Assembly: GCA_902618485.1 (NCBI GenBank) | Contig: CACNAR010000003.1 | Coordinates: 96,268 to 150,726 of the forward strand | Origin: an uncultured Pelagibacteraceae bacterium | GTDB taxonomy: Bacteria > Pseudomonadota > Alphaproteobacteria > Pelagibacterales > Pelagibacteraceae | Reading direction: 5' to 3' | DNA length: 54,459 nt | In this document: in pieces, positions 45,163 through 53,566 of the stretch | Numbering within the stretch: the first letter of the stretch is position 1 | Layout of the letters: each line of letters begins with the position of its first letter | The notes under the pieces: model-generated | What the model was told of the DNA's origin: nothing | Database searches by the model: none | Seen by the model: only the letters and a program-made list of their open reading frames with translations | Translations under genes and position numbers: made by a program

Positions 45163-45594
45163 ATGAAGAATATATTGTTCGTATGCACAGGTAATTCAGC
45201 AAGAAGTATTATTGCTGAAAGTATAATAAATAACGAGTATGACGATTTGTATAAAGGTTTTAGTGCTGGGAGTAATCCAACAGGAAAAATTAATGAAGAT
45301 GTGAAGAATTATTTATTATCAAAACATTATGATCTTTCAAATTATAGATCTAAAAATTTTAATGAGTTTATTAATGGTCAAATTAAAATGGATTATGTGA
45401 TTACAGTTTGTAATAATGCCAATAACGAAGTCTGTCCTATTTGGCCAAATAAAGATCAGATAATTCATTGGGATATAGAGGATCCTGTTAAATTACTTAA
45501 TGAAACAAACGACTTAAATAAAAAAGATGAAATAATAGAAAAAGTTTACAATAATATTCATAAAAGAATAAAGGAACTGCTTTATGAAAAATAA
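45163..45594 (+). CDS. arsC: Arsenate reductase, thioredoxin-coupled LMW-phosphatase type
   Basis: Reduces arsenate to arsenite. The CX5R loop is CTGNSARS at residues 8-15, and the other two Cys of the relay lie in VCNNANNEVCPIWP near 82-95, which distinguishes the thioredoxin-coupled ArsC from ordinary tyrosine phosphatases. The acidic loop DIEDP near 104-108 supplies the general acid. The length of 143 residues is typical. It overlaps the next gene by 11 bp; a neighbouring arsenite exit route fits. Confidence 0.9.
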   Translation: MKNILFVCTGNSARSIIAESIINNEYDDLYKGFSAGSNPTGKINEDVKNYLLSKHYDLSNYRSKNFNEFINGQIKMDYVITVCNNANNEVCPIWPNKDQIIHWDIEDPVKLLNETNDLNKKDEIIEKVYNNIHKRIKELLYEK

Positions 45595-46243
45595 AAGCCG
45601 CTATTTTCTTGCTGAACTATTAGGAAGTTGTTTTTTAGTAATGATTATTGTTGGTTCAGGTTTAATGGCTGAAAACTTAACTAATGATGTTGCTGTGATG
45701 TTAATTGCTAATACTATAGCAACAGGAGCAGGTTTATTTGTGCTTATTACAGTTTTTGCTGATGTATCAGGAGCCCACTTTAATCCATTTGTAAGTATCG
45801 CAATGGCAATAACGGGTAAATTAAAAAAGAAACTATTACCCTACTATATCATTGCTCAATTCGTTGGTTGCTTAATTGGTGTTGGTTTAGCTAATTTCTT
45901 TTTTGAACATGAAGTTTATGAATTGTCTACTAAATCAAGAGATGGAATTTACATACTCACATCTGAGGTAATAGCAACATTAGGGCTTATAATTATAATT
46001 TTTGGGTCTATGAAGTCGGGCAAAATTGCTGTTGCTGCTAGTGTTGGTCTTTATATTACTGCTGGTTATTGGTTTACTTCTTCAACTTCTTTTGCAAATC
46101 CAGCTGTTGCTATTGCTAGAACATTTACAGAGTCTTTTACTGGTATTAGTTATTTAAATACTCCTTATTATATTTTAGCTGAGCTTATTGGAATGTTAAT
46201 TGCTGTACTTATTGTTAAAAAGTTATTTTTAGAAAAAAATTGA
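45584..46243 (+). CDS. Aquaporin-family channel, possible arsenite exit (AqpS-like)
   Basis: Six-helix major intrinsic protein. The two half-helix boxes read HFNPFVSIA near residues 65-73 and FANPAVAIAR near 169-178, the second with the conserved Arg of the selectivity filter. The first box is NPF, not NPA. FLAELLGSCFLVMIIVGSG opens the protein. Linked AqpS-ArsC pairs let arsenite leave down its gradient in rhizobia; the overlap with arsC here suggests the same job (inference). Water or glycerol transport cannot be excluded. Confidence 0.85.
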   Translation: MKNKSRYFLAELLGSCFLVMIIVGSGLMAENLTNDVAVMLIANTIATGAGLFVLITVFADVSGAHFNPFVSIAMAITGKLKKKLLPYYIIAQFVGCLIGVGLANFFFEHEVYELSTKSRDGIYILTSEVIATLGLIIIIFGSMKSGKIAVAASVGLYITAGYWFTSSTSFANPAVAIARTFTESFTGISYLNTPYYILAELIGMLIAVLIVKKLFLEKN

Positions 46244-46731
46244 AAAATATAAAACTTACCAATCGAATAAGTTTAATTAACAAAAAATTTAAAAAAAAAG
46301 AGTTTTATCATTATCTTAAAACTTCTAATCTTTCATTAGTAATACCTAAGATTAAAGACAAATATGTAGTAGTTTCCCAAAAAAGAGTTCCAATTAATAA
46401 AATTAACTACGAGTTTCCTTCTGGCATAGTGGAAAAAAAGGAAACAACTCTCCAATCAGCATATAAGGAATTAAGAGAAGAAACAGGATATAGATCAAGA
46501 TCAAAATTGAGTAAAATAATAACTTTTTATAATGAACCTGGAAGACTAACTACTAAAATTACTGGTTATTACACAGAAGACTTAATTAAAATTTCGAAAC
46601 CAGAACAAGGTATTAGAATTCATCTTTTTAATCAAAGAGAGATATTTAAATTAATATTAAATCAAAAATTCAATAATAGTTCTCATATAGCAATGTTTTT
46701 TTATTTAATAACAGTTCTTAAAAAACTATAA
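46240..46731 (+). CDS. NUDIX hydrolase (ADP-ribose pyrophosphatase-like)
   Basis: Hydrolyses nucleoside diphosphates linked to another moiety. The Nudix box is at about residues 66-88, reading GIVEKKE, then KELREETGY, with Lys where most members have the first Arg. The SIVIPKIKDKYV beta strand precedes it, and YTEPGRLT-type FYNEPGRLTTKI near 103-114 resembles ADP-sugar pyrophosphatases. Start is a TTG that overlaps the channel stop by 4 bp. Substrate unknown. Confidence 0.85.
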   Translation: MKNIKLTNRISLINKKFKKKEFYHYLKTSNLSLVIPKIKDKYVVVSQKRVPINKINYEFPSGIVEKKETTLQSAYKELREETGYRSRSKLSKIITFYNEPGRLTTKITGYYTEDLIKISKPEQGIRIHLFNQREIFKLILNQKFNNSSHIAMFFYLITVLKKL

Positions 46732-46810
46732 ACTAAAGGTTGTATCAAAATATCTTTTTTATTTAAGGATTATATGATTAAATCAAATATTAAATAATTC
46801 GGAGGCAGTA

Positions 46811-47020
46811 ATGAGAAAAAAACTAAAAAAAAATGAAAAGAAAAAAACAAAGATATTAAAATCAATAGACAAACTTAAAAATAAAATTACAGCAAAAGAA
46901 AAAAAATTATCAAGCCTTAATATTAAAATTGCTGGTCTAGAAAAAAAGGTTGCAGAAAAAAAAGCAAAAAAGCTTGCTAAGAAAAATGCAGAGCAGTCTC
47001 CTGCATCTATAAATAATTAA
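46811..47020 (+). CDS. Lysine-rich coiled-coil microprotein (69 aa), unknown
   Basis: Very basic and almost entirely helical: residues 1-60 form a Lys-rich heptad pattern (KILKSIDKLKNKITAKEKKL, then LEKKVAEKKAKKLAKK). There is no membrane segment or Cys. A strong GGAGG Shine-Dalgarno 5 nt before the ATG is unusually good for this window and supports real translation. Function unknown; DNA or RNA binding by charge is a guess. It lies 79 bp after the NUDIX gene. Confidence 0.6.
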   Translation: MRKKLKKNEKKKTKILKSIDKLKNKITAKEKKLSSLNIKIAGLEKKVAEKKAKKLAKKNAEQSPASINN

Positions 47021-47031
47021 TTCCAAATCGT

Positions 47032-47065
47032 CTTTCTCCCTTCTCATTTAAGAGAAGGAAGAAAG
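47032..47065 (+). terminator. Strong hairpin in intergenic region (terminator or RNA element)
   Basis: Fourteen-position stem CTTTCTCCCTTCTC paired with GAGAAGGAAGAAAG around the loop ATTTAA, with only one C-A mismatch. It begins 11 bp after the stop of the microprotein gene. No T-run follows on either strand, so classical intrinsic termination is uncertain. It could protect the 3' end or belong to a small RNA. Confidence 0.5.
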
Positions 47066-47073
47066 TAGTTAAT

Positions 47074-47122
47074 CATCAAAATTTAAACAGGGGAAGAAAT
47101 AATGAATATTTAAACTTTGATG
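47074..47122 (+). repeat. Second long inverted repeat next to the first hairpin
   Basis: CATCAAAATTTAAA at 47074-47087 and TTTAAACTTTGATG at 47109-47122 are inverted copies with 13 of 14 matches, around a 21-nt loop containing AGGGGAAG. Together with the hairpin 8 bp before it, this makes two consecutive stems in a 221-bp gap; the rest of the gap to 47241 is AT-rich and shows nothing else I can name. Confidence 0.5.
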
Positions 47123-47241
47123 GTGCTTTATACATAAACTAAATTACAAAATTATTTACTTATTGTTAAAGTTAAATGAATTTAAATTAAAATAATGTTA
47201 CAAAAAAATATCACTCAATTAAAAATAGAATTAAATTTAAT

Positions 47242-48753
47242 TTATCTTGAATTATTTGAGTAAATTACTCTTGGTTCTAAAAATAATTCTCTAGCAAGAG
47301 CTTTAAATCTTTTAGTAACTTGTTTTGAGATTATTTCTTGATGTTGTGATGGAATTTTTAAAAATACAGCATTACCTCTTTTATACAATTTAAACTCTTC
47401 AAGAAATATCGTAGATATCGAGGTCAATGATTGTGAAAATCTCAATGCTGCTCCAACTTGTTTGCTTGAAAAAATTTCATTATTATTTAAAAAAGTTAGA
47501 TACTCCATCTTTGGATTATACTTGATACTACAGTACCGCCAATAACATGACAAAGCTAATTGTATTCTTTCTTTATGAGTCAATCTAAGTAAAGGAGTAT
47601 TTATTGTTTCTTGAAATACCAATTCAGCTTTTTGAAATGCTCCTAATCCCCAATCCATATGACTTAATACACATGCCAGATATAATAATTTTTTATTAAA
47701 ATGTTCATTGCCTTCAAAAACTGGCTGAATAAAATCATAATATTTTTTATAGTTCGATCCTAGATCACCTCTTTTTTTTGCAATATTCTCAAGTGCTTTA
47801 TGAAAAATTTCTGATTCTTTTACATCTTTAAAATAGTCAATTGATAAAGAACCTTCACGCAAACCGCTTATAGAACAAATTATATTTCTTGGATTTGTAA
47901 CTCTCATAATTTCATCAAGTATAATGCAACTATAAGGTAAATACGCTGTTCTAGATTTTGAAATATACTCAACTGTTTTAAGTTTAGATTTATTAAAAGA
48001 TGAAATTTTTTCAACAAACTTAGATAAAACATTGTTATCAATACTATATTGATGAATTATATGTACCGGATGATTATTTTGAAAAAGATGTAATTTAAAT
48101 AATGCTCGCCAGGTACCTCCAACTAAATATAGATTATTAAATTTCTTTTTTGAAAGCCATTTTTCTTCTCTTAATAATTTTTTGATATACTTTGCTAAAT
48201 TTCTTTTTTTAACTATAGGATTATTTAATAATCTTAAAACTCCAATAGGTAATGAGGTTTTATTAGTAACTATATTATTTTCAACTCGAGCTAATTCTAA
48301 ACTTCCACCTCCAAGATCAGCAACTAATCCATTGACATTTTCAAAGCCTATTTTTACTCCCTCAGCTGAGCATTCAGCTTCTTCTTCACCAGATAATATA
48401 TTAATCTTAGTTTTAAAAAGTTTTTCAACTTCATTAATAAATGGTTTTGTATCAGTCGCTTCTCTTAAAACTGCTGTTGCAATGATTTTAAGATTTGTGA
48501 TTTTTGAAACATTTAAAATTTCAGAGAATCTTTTTAAAACTTTTAAAGCATATTCGGTACCAGATCTGTGAAGTTTTTTGGATTTATCTAAATTTTTTCC
48601 AAGTTCACAAACTGCTTTTTCATTAAAAAAAGGCACACGAGAAGAACTGAAATCTTCATAAATTAGCATTCTTATAGAGTTTGATCCAATGTCTATTATA
48701 GCTAATTTTGCCTGATTTAATTTTAAACTTTTTTTACTTTTAATTACTTCCAC
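47242..48753 (-). CDS. ppx: Exopolyphosphatase / Ppx-GppA family
   Basis: Degrades polyphosphate from the ends, or hydrolyses pppGpp in the GppA variant. ASKHA-fold signatures: IDIGSNSIRMLIYED near residues 20-34, ATAVLREATD near 87-96, LSGEEEAECSAEGV near 119-132 and DLGGGSLELARV near 145-156. The C-terminal HD-like region is helical. The length of 503 residues is typical. Start is GTG, overlapping the ppk 3' end by 14 bp. Confidence 0.93.
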   Translation of the reverse strand: MEVIKSKKSLKLNQAKLAIIDIGSNSIRMLIYEDFSSSRVPFFNEKAVCELGKNLDKSKKLHRSGTEYALKVLKRFSEILNVSKITNLKIIATAVLREATDTKPFINEVEKLFKTKINILSGEEEAECSAEGVKIGFENVNGLVADLGGGSLELARVENNIVTNKTSLPIGVLRLLNNPIVKKRNLAKYIKKLLREEKWLSKKKFNNLYLVGGTWRALFKLHLFQNNHPVHIIHQYSIDNNVLSKFVEKISSFNKSKLKTVEYISKSRTAYLPYSCIILDEIMRVTNPRNIICSISGLREGSLSIDYFKDVKESEIFHKALENIAKKRGDLGSNYKKYYDFIQPVFEGNEHFNKKLLYLACVLSHMDWGLGAFQKAELVFQETINTPLLRLTHKERIQLALSCYWRYCSIKYNPKMEYLTFLNNNEIFSSKQVGAALRFSQSLTSISTIFLEEFKLYKRGNAVFLKIPSQHQEIISKQVTKRFKALARELFLEPRVIYSNNSR

Positions 48754-50896
48754 TTTTAATCAATCTTAAGTGCAGTTGTTTAGGCTGCATTCTTAGTTTA
48801 GCTTTACCTCTTCCAGATAAGCTCGGATTATTCATAAAATATTCATGAGCTGAAAAGGAATCGCTCTTACTATATTTAATTTTTTTATAATTACCATCAG
48901 CTTCAAGTTCCCAGCTCTGATTAGTATCAAGATAATTTGCCAACATTATTTGATCTAAGATCTGTTCATGAACAGTCTCATTTTCAATTGGGACTAGAAG
49001 TTCTACCCTTCGATTTAAATTTCTCGGCATTAAATCAGCTGACGAAATATATACTTTTGCATTTCTATTAGGCATTTTTTTTGTACCATTACTAAAGCAG
49101 TAAATTCTAGAATGCTCTAAAAATCTTCCTATGATACTTTTTACAAATATGTTTTCTGATCTATCTTTTACTCCTGGTCTTAAACAACAAACACCCCTTA
49201 CAAATAAATGAATTTTTACACCAGCATTCGAAGCTTCATAAAATTTATTAATAATTTCTGGATCTACTAAAGAGTTCATTTTTGCCCAAATAGCTGCAAA
49301 TTTTCCATTTTTAGAATTTTTAATTTCAGCATCAATATTTTCATTTAAGGTTTGCCTCATATTTACTGGCGAAATAGAAATTTTATTTAAATTTTTTGGT
49401 TTTGCGTATCCTGTTACATAATTGAAAAACTTTTCAACATCTGATGCCATTTTCTTATCACAACTAAATAAAGACAAATCAGTATAAATTTTAGCATTTA
49501 CTGGATGATAATTGCCGGTTCCTAAATGAAAATAAGTTTGTATTTTACCCTGTTCTCTTCTTAAAACTAATGATGATTTTGCATGAGTTTTATATTTAGC
49601 AAAACCATAAACAATTTGAACACCTACTTTTTCTAAACTTCTTGATAGTTGAATATTAGCTTCCTCATCAAATCTAGCTTTAATTTCAATTAAAGCGGTA
49701 ACTGTTTTTCCGTTTTCTGCAGCTGTTATTAAAGCTTTAACAATAGGTGAGTCTAGAGTTGTTCTATATAGAGTTTGTTTTATAGCTATAACTTTTTTAT
49801 CATTTGCTGCTTGGTTTAAAAATTCAATTACTGAGTCAAATGTTTCAAAAGGATGATGAACAACTAAATCTTTCTTTTTAATAGTTTCAAAAAAATTATC
49901 ATTATATTCTTTTAATCTTTCAACTTCTCTAGGTGTAAAATGTTTAAATCTTAATTTTGGATTTTTTACTTTACATATTTGATCTATATCTTGAATTCCA
50001 ACAAGGCCAGCAACATCATAAATATAGTCAGGATTTATATCTAATTTATTAGTTATAAATCTTATCAATTCGTTATCACTATTTTCAAGAACCTCTAAAC
50101 GAACAATATCACCCGTTCTACGTCTTTTTAAAGCCAATTCAAAAGATCTAACCAAATCTTCTGCTTCCTCTTGAATCTCTACATCGCTGTCTCTTATTAC
50201 TCTAAAAATCATTTTCTTTTCTAAATCATGATCTGGAAAAATTTCATTAGCAAAAAAACTTATTACATCATCTAGAATCACAAATTTCTTATGATTTTTT
50301 GAAGACTCAATTTCAATAAATCTAGATAATGCTTTTGGTATTACTATTATTGAGTTTAAAATCCTTTTTTTATTTTTTTTTCTTAACTTCATTACAATTG
50401 CTCTTCCTTGATTGATTATAAATGGAAATGGATGTGCAGGATCAATTGCTGATGGTGTTAATAAAGGGTAAATCTCTTCTTTAAATATTTCTAAAAGTTT
50501 TTTTTTATCCTTAGTATTTAAATTAACTGGTTTAACTAAATTGATATTATTTTTTTTTAATTCCATAATTAGTTGAATAAAAATTTTGTTCTGTTTTTTT
50601 AATAGATTCTTAGTTTCAAGCACTACCTCATCCATTTGCTCTTCAGGTGTCAAACCATCAGAGCTTAGTGAGTCAACTTCTTGTTTTATTTGACTATATA
50701 ACCCAGCTACACGGACCATAAAAAATTCATCTAGATTAGACCCAGCAATTGATAAAAACTTTACTCTTTCATAAAGAGGATTTTCGATATTTTGCGCCTC
50801 TAAAAGTACTCTATCGTTGAATTTTAACCAAGAAAGCTCTCTATTTATATATTTAGATTTCAACTCTTCTTTATGTTGTTTTTTTAAAGCAGTCAT
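48740..50896 (-). CDS. ppk: Polyphosphate kinase 1
   Basis: Makes polyphosphate from ATP. The N-terminal YINRELSWLKFNDRVLLEAQN near residues 16-36 is a family hallmark. The autophosphorylated His lies in KTHAKSSLVLRRE near 449-461 and the second in FLEHSRIYCFSNG near 607-619; HLGTGNYHP near 472-480 also matches. The length of 718 residues is normal. Its start is only 13 bp from the sixA start on the other strand, so each promoter must lie inside the neighbouring gene. Confidence 0.97.
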   Translation of the reverse strand: MTALKKQHKEELKSKYINRELSWLKFNDRVLLEAQNIENPLYERVKFLSIAGSNLDEFFMVRVAGLYSQIKQEVDSLSSDGLTPEEQMDEVVLETKNLLKKQNKIFIQLIMELKKNNINLVKPVNLNTKDKKKLLEIFKEEIYPLLTPSAIDPAHPFPFIINQGRAIVMKLRKKNKKRILNSIIVIPKALSRFIEIESSKNHKKFVILDDVISFFANEIFPDHDLEKKMIFRVIRDSDVEIQEEAEDLVRSFELALKRRRTGDIVRLEVLENSDNELIRFITNKLDINPDYIYDVAGLVGIQDIDQICKVKNPKLRFKHFTPREVERLKEYNDNFFETIKKKDLVVHHPFETFDSVIEFLNQAANDKKVIAIKQTLYRTTLDSPIVKALITAAENGKTVTALIEIKARFDEEANIQLSRSLEKVGVQIVYGFAKYKTHAKSSLVLRREQGKIQTYFHLGTGNYHPVNAKIYTDLSLFSCDKKMASDVEKFFNYVTGYAKPKNLNKISISPVNMRQTLNENIDAEIKNSKNGKFAAIWAKMNSLVDPEIINKFYEASNAGVKIHLFVRGVCCLRPGVKDRSENIFVKSIIGRFLEHSRIYCFSNGTKKMPNRNAKVYISSADLMPRNLNRRVELLVPIENETVHEQILDQIMLANYLDTNQSWELEADGNYKKIKYSKSDSFSAHEYFMNNPSLSGRGKAKLRMQPKQLHLRLIKSGSN

Positions 50897-50909
50897 ATAT
50901 TTAGATTTT

Positions 50910-51434
50910 ATGTATCAATTATACGTCATGAGACACGCAAAATCTAGTTGGGATGATTTAAGTATTAATGATTTTGATAGACCACTTACTAAAAGAGGCA
51001 AGAAAAATGCAAAAATGATTTGTGAATTTTTTGTTAAAAAAAAATTTGAATTTGATTATGCATTAATTTCATCATCAAAAAGAACAAAAAAAACTTTTCA
51101 AATTTTATCCAAGAAAATTAATAAGCCAAAAAAAGTTAATTTTTCAAAAGATTTATATTTAGTTGATGAGAATGCAATTGTAAAAAAAATTAAAGAAATA
51201 TCCAGTGAATATAAATCAATTTTGATTATAAACCATGAACCATCAGTGAAAAATTTAGTACGAAATCTTACAAAAAATCATAATACGAATAATTTTAAAC
51301 TAATGAATTATAAATTCCCAACAGCAGCATTTGCAAAAATTGAGTTTGATATTAAATCCTGGAATGAAGTTGAGAAAAAGGGAGTATTAAAAAAATTTAT
51401 AAGACCCAAAGATCTTCAAGATTCTAAAGAATAA
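50910..51434 (+). CDS. sixA: Phosphohistidine phosphatase SixA-like
   Basis: Histidine-phosphatase-fold enzyme that removes phosphate from phosphohistidine in signalling proteins. Start placed at the ATG at 50910 (MYQLYVMRHAKSSWDD), because the frame further upstream runs inside ppk. The phospho-acceptor motif is MRHAKSSW near residues 7-14, and INHEPSV near 108-114 has the second His. The length of 174 residues fits. It shares 19 bp tail to tail with phoB. Confidence 0.9.
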   Translation: MYQLYVMRHAKSSWDDLSINDFDRPLTKRGKKNAKMICEFFVKKKFEFDYALISSSKRTKKTFQILSKKINKPKKVNFSKDLYLVDENAIVKKIKEISSEYKSILIINHEPSVKNLVRNLTKNHNTNNFKLMNYKFPTAAFAKIEFDIKSWNEVEKKGVLKKFIRPKDLQDSKE

Positions 51435-52099
51435 CCAGCTGATCTTACTGTTCTAATTAAAGGTTTTGTATTTTGTATGTTAATTGCTTGTCTTAATCTT
51501 CTAATATGAACATCAACTGTTCTAGACTCAACATATATATTTTCTCCCCAAACATTGTTTAAGAGTTGTTCTCTTGAATAAACTCTTTTTGGATTTTTGA
51601 TAAAAAAATCTAAGAGTTTAAATTCAGTTGGACCCAAAGTAATTTCTTTATCTTTTCTATAAACTCTTTTCGTAATCCGATCTATTTTTAAATCAGTAAA
51701 TTCTACAATGTCTGATGATGATTGAGGTTTAGATCTTCTCAATAAAGATTTAATTCTAGCATTCAATTCTTTTTGACTAAAAGGTTTAGTTACATAATCA
51801 TCTGCACCTGTATCAAATGCTTTTAATTTGTCTTCTTCCTCCCCTTTTGCAGTTAACATAATGACAGGAATATCATTAAACTTATTATCTTTTTTTAAGT
51901 TTTTACAAATTTCAACACCAGATAATTCTGGTAACATCCAATCCATTAATATTAAATCTGGCTGTTTTAATTTTATTTGTTTAAGAGCATCTTCTCCATT
52001 TTCTGAATGACTGACTTTATAACCTTCTTTTTCAAGATTGTACTTTAACAAACTAACAATTGATGCTTCATCTTCAGCTATGAAAACATGAGCTGACAT
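51416..52099 (-). CDS. phoB: Phosphate regulon response regulator PhoB
   Basis: OmpR-type response regulator activating phosphate starvation genes. The receiver has the acidic pair EDE near residues 7-9, phosphoacceptor Asp in LILMDWMLPELSG near 50-62 (about Asp54), the conserved Thr/Lys in LTAKGEEED and YVTKPFSQKEL near 102-112. The winged helix follows from 130 (RRLRQAINIQNTKPLIRTVRSAGYSLE). The length of 227 residues is normal. It lies 3 bp after phoU. Its kinase partner PhoR is not in this window. Confidence 0.94.
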   Translation of the reverse strand: MSAHVFIAEDEASIVSLLKYNLEKEGYKVSHSENGEDALKQIKLKQPDLILMDWMLPELSGVEICKNLKKDNKFNDIPVIMLTAKGEEEDKLKAFDTGADDYVTKPFSQKELNARIKSLLRRSKPQSSSDIVEFTDLKIDRITKRVYRKDKEITLGPTEFKLLDFFIKNPKRVYSREQLLNNVWGENIYVESRTVDVHIRRLRQAINIQNTKPLIRTVRSAGYSLES

Positions 52100-52102
52100 A
52101 AA

Positions 52103-52810
52103 TCATTTTTCTCCGGTTACAATTGGCTCTGTTCCCTTGGGTCTATCACCTTCTAAATATTCGCCTTTAACTAAATAATAAACTTGTTCTGCAACATTTG
52201 TAGTATGATCACCAATACGCTCTATGTTTTTAGTTACAAACAATAAATGGGTTCCATCTTCTAAATTTTTTTCATTTTCTTTAAGATATTTTATAACTTC
52301 TTGCATACAAAGATTTGTTAGATCATCTATTTGCTCATCACCTTCCCAAACATTTACTGCCATTGGCGCAGATCTTTCTAGATAAGCATCTAATGTTGAT
52401 TTTAATTGTTTTTGAACATTGGTAGATACTCTATTCAATGAGTCTACCAAGTTCTTTGGAAGATTTTCGTTAAGCAAAAGTGTTCTCTTGGATATATTTT
52501 TTGCTAAATCACCTATTCTTTCTAAATCTGAAGACATTTTCAAAGCCGTTACTGTCTCTCTTAAATCAATTGCCATAGGTTGTCTTAAAGCAATTAAATT
52601 CACAACTTGCTGTTCAATTAAAGTCTCATATTTATCTATTTTTTCATCTTCTTGAATAACAGCTTCTGCAATATTATTATCTCTTGTTGTAATGGCTTGA
52701 ATTGCTTTACCTAAAGAATCTTCACATGCACTTCCCATTTTAATTATATTAGCATTAAGATTTTTTAGTTCTTCCTCGTAAGATTTAACTGTATGTGGTG
52801 CTTCAGACAT
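52103..52810 (-). CDS. phoU: Phosphate signalling regulator PhoU
   Basis: Links the Pst transporter state to the PhoR/PhoB pathway. All-helical, two repeats of the PhoU type: SDLERIGDLAKNISKR near residues 92-107 and KNIERIGDHTTNVAEQVYYLV near 190-209, with the ExxxD-type metal motifs. The length of 235 residues is typical. Its ATG shares one base with the pstB stop. Confidence 0.96.
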   Translation of the reverse strand: MSEAPHTVKSYEEELKNLNANIIKMGSACEDSLGKAIQAITTRDNNIAEAVIQEDEKIDKYETLIEQQVVNLIALRQPMAIDLRETVTALKMSSDLERIGDLAKNISKRTLLLNENLPKNLVDSLNRVSTNVQKQLKSTLDAYLERSAPMAVNVWEGDEQIDDLTNLCMQEVIKYLKENEKNLEDGTHLLFVTKNIERIGDHTTNVAEQVYYLVKGEYLEGDRPKGTEPIVTGEK

Positions 52811-53565
52811 TATCCAAACCTCCCTGTTATATAATCTTGCGTTTTTTTATTATCAGGATTCTTAAATATTTTATCAGTAGATCCATGTTCAATCAATTGA
52901 CCTAAATGAAAAAAACCTGTATTTTGAGAAACACGTGCTGCTTGAGCCATAGAATGAGTTACAATTATTATTGTGTGCTCTTTTTTTAACTCATCAATCA
53001 ATTCTTCAATTTGTGCTGTTGCTATTGGATCTAATGCTGAACAAGGTTCATCCATTAATATAACTTCAGGTCTTACAGAAATCGCTCTAGCAATACAAAG
53101 TCTTTGCTGTTGTCCTCCAGATAATCCAGTTCCAGGTTCATGCAACCTATCTTTTACCTCTTCCCATAGTGCAGCCTTTTTCAAACTAGTTTCAACAATT
53201 TCATCCATTTCTTGTTTTGATTGAGCCATACCATGAATTGTTGGACCGTAAGACACATTTTCATATAAAGTTTTTGGGAAAGGATTGGGTTTTTGAAAAA
53301 CCATACCAATTTTTTCTCTTAGTCTTACGACATCACAACTTTTATCATTGATATTAAAATCATTAATTAAAATTTCTCCTTTAACGCTACAGATATCAAT
53401 TACATCATTCATTCTATTAAGACATCTTAGGAAAGTTGATTTACCACAACCAGATGGACCAATTAATGCCGTTACTTGATTTTCCTCAATATCTAAACTT
53501 ATATTAAAGAGCGCTTGTTTTTTTCCATAAAAAACATCAACATCTTTTGCTTTAATCTTTATCAT
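52810..53565 (-). CDS. pstB: Phosphate ABC transporter ATPase PstB
   Basis: Powers high-affinity phosphate uptake with PstC and PstA. Start taken at the ATG ending at 53565, with GGAG placed 5 nt before it; the in-frame ATG 21 bp upstream lies inside the pstA stop region. Walker A is GPSGCGKST near residues 36-44, signature LSGGQQQR near 148-155, Walker [16 protein letters not shown] near 170-184 and the His switch in VTHSMAQA near 203-210. The length of 251 is normal. Confidence 0.96.
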   Translation of the reverse strand: MIKIKAKDVDVFYGKKQALFNISLDIEENQVTALIGPSGCGKSTFLRCLNRMNDVIDICSVKGEILINDFNINDKSCDVVRLREKIGMVFQKPNPFPKTLYENVSYGPTIHGMAQSKQEMDEIVETSLKKAALWEEVKDRLHEPGTGLSGGQQQRLCIARAISVRPEVILMDEPCSALDPIATAQIEELIDELKKEHTIIIVTHSMAQAARVSQNTGFFHLGQLIEHGSTDKIFKNPDNKKTQDYITGRFG

Positions 53566-53566
53566 T

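Noticed and set aside
46774..46797. Seven-codon frame MIKSNIK before the microprotein gene
   Set aside because: Too short to separate from chance in AT-rich DNA; no amino-acid bias suggesting an attenuator leader.
47194..47262. 22-codon plus-strand frame overlapping the ppx 3' end
   Set aside because: No ribosome-binding site and no recognisable domain; expected by chance.
50817..50909. Upstream extension of SixA
   Set aside because: It lies inside the ppk 5' coding region on the opposite strand and the RHA motif sits correctly near the start at 50910.
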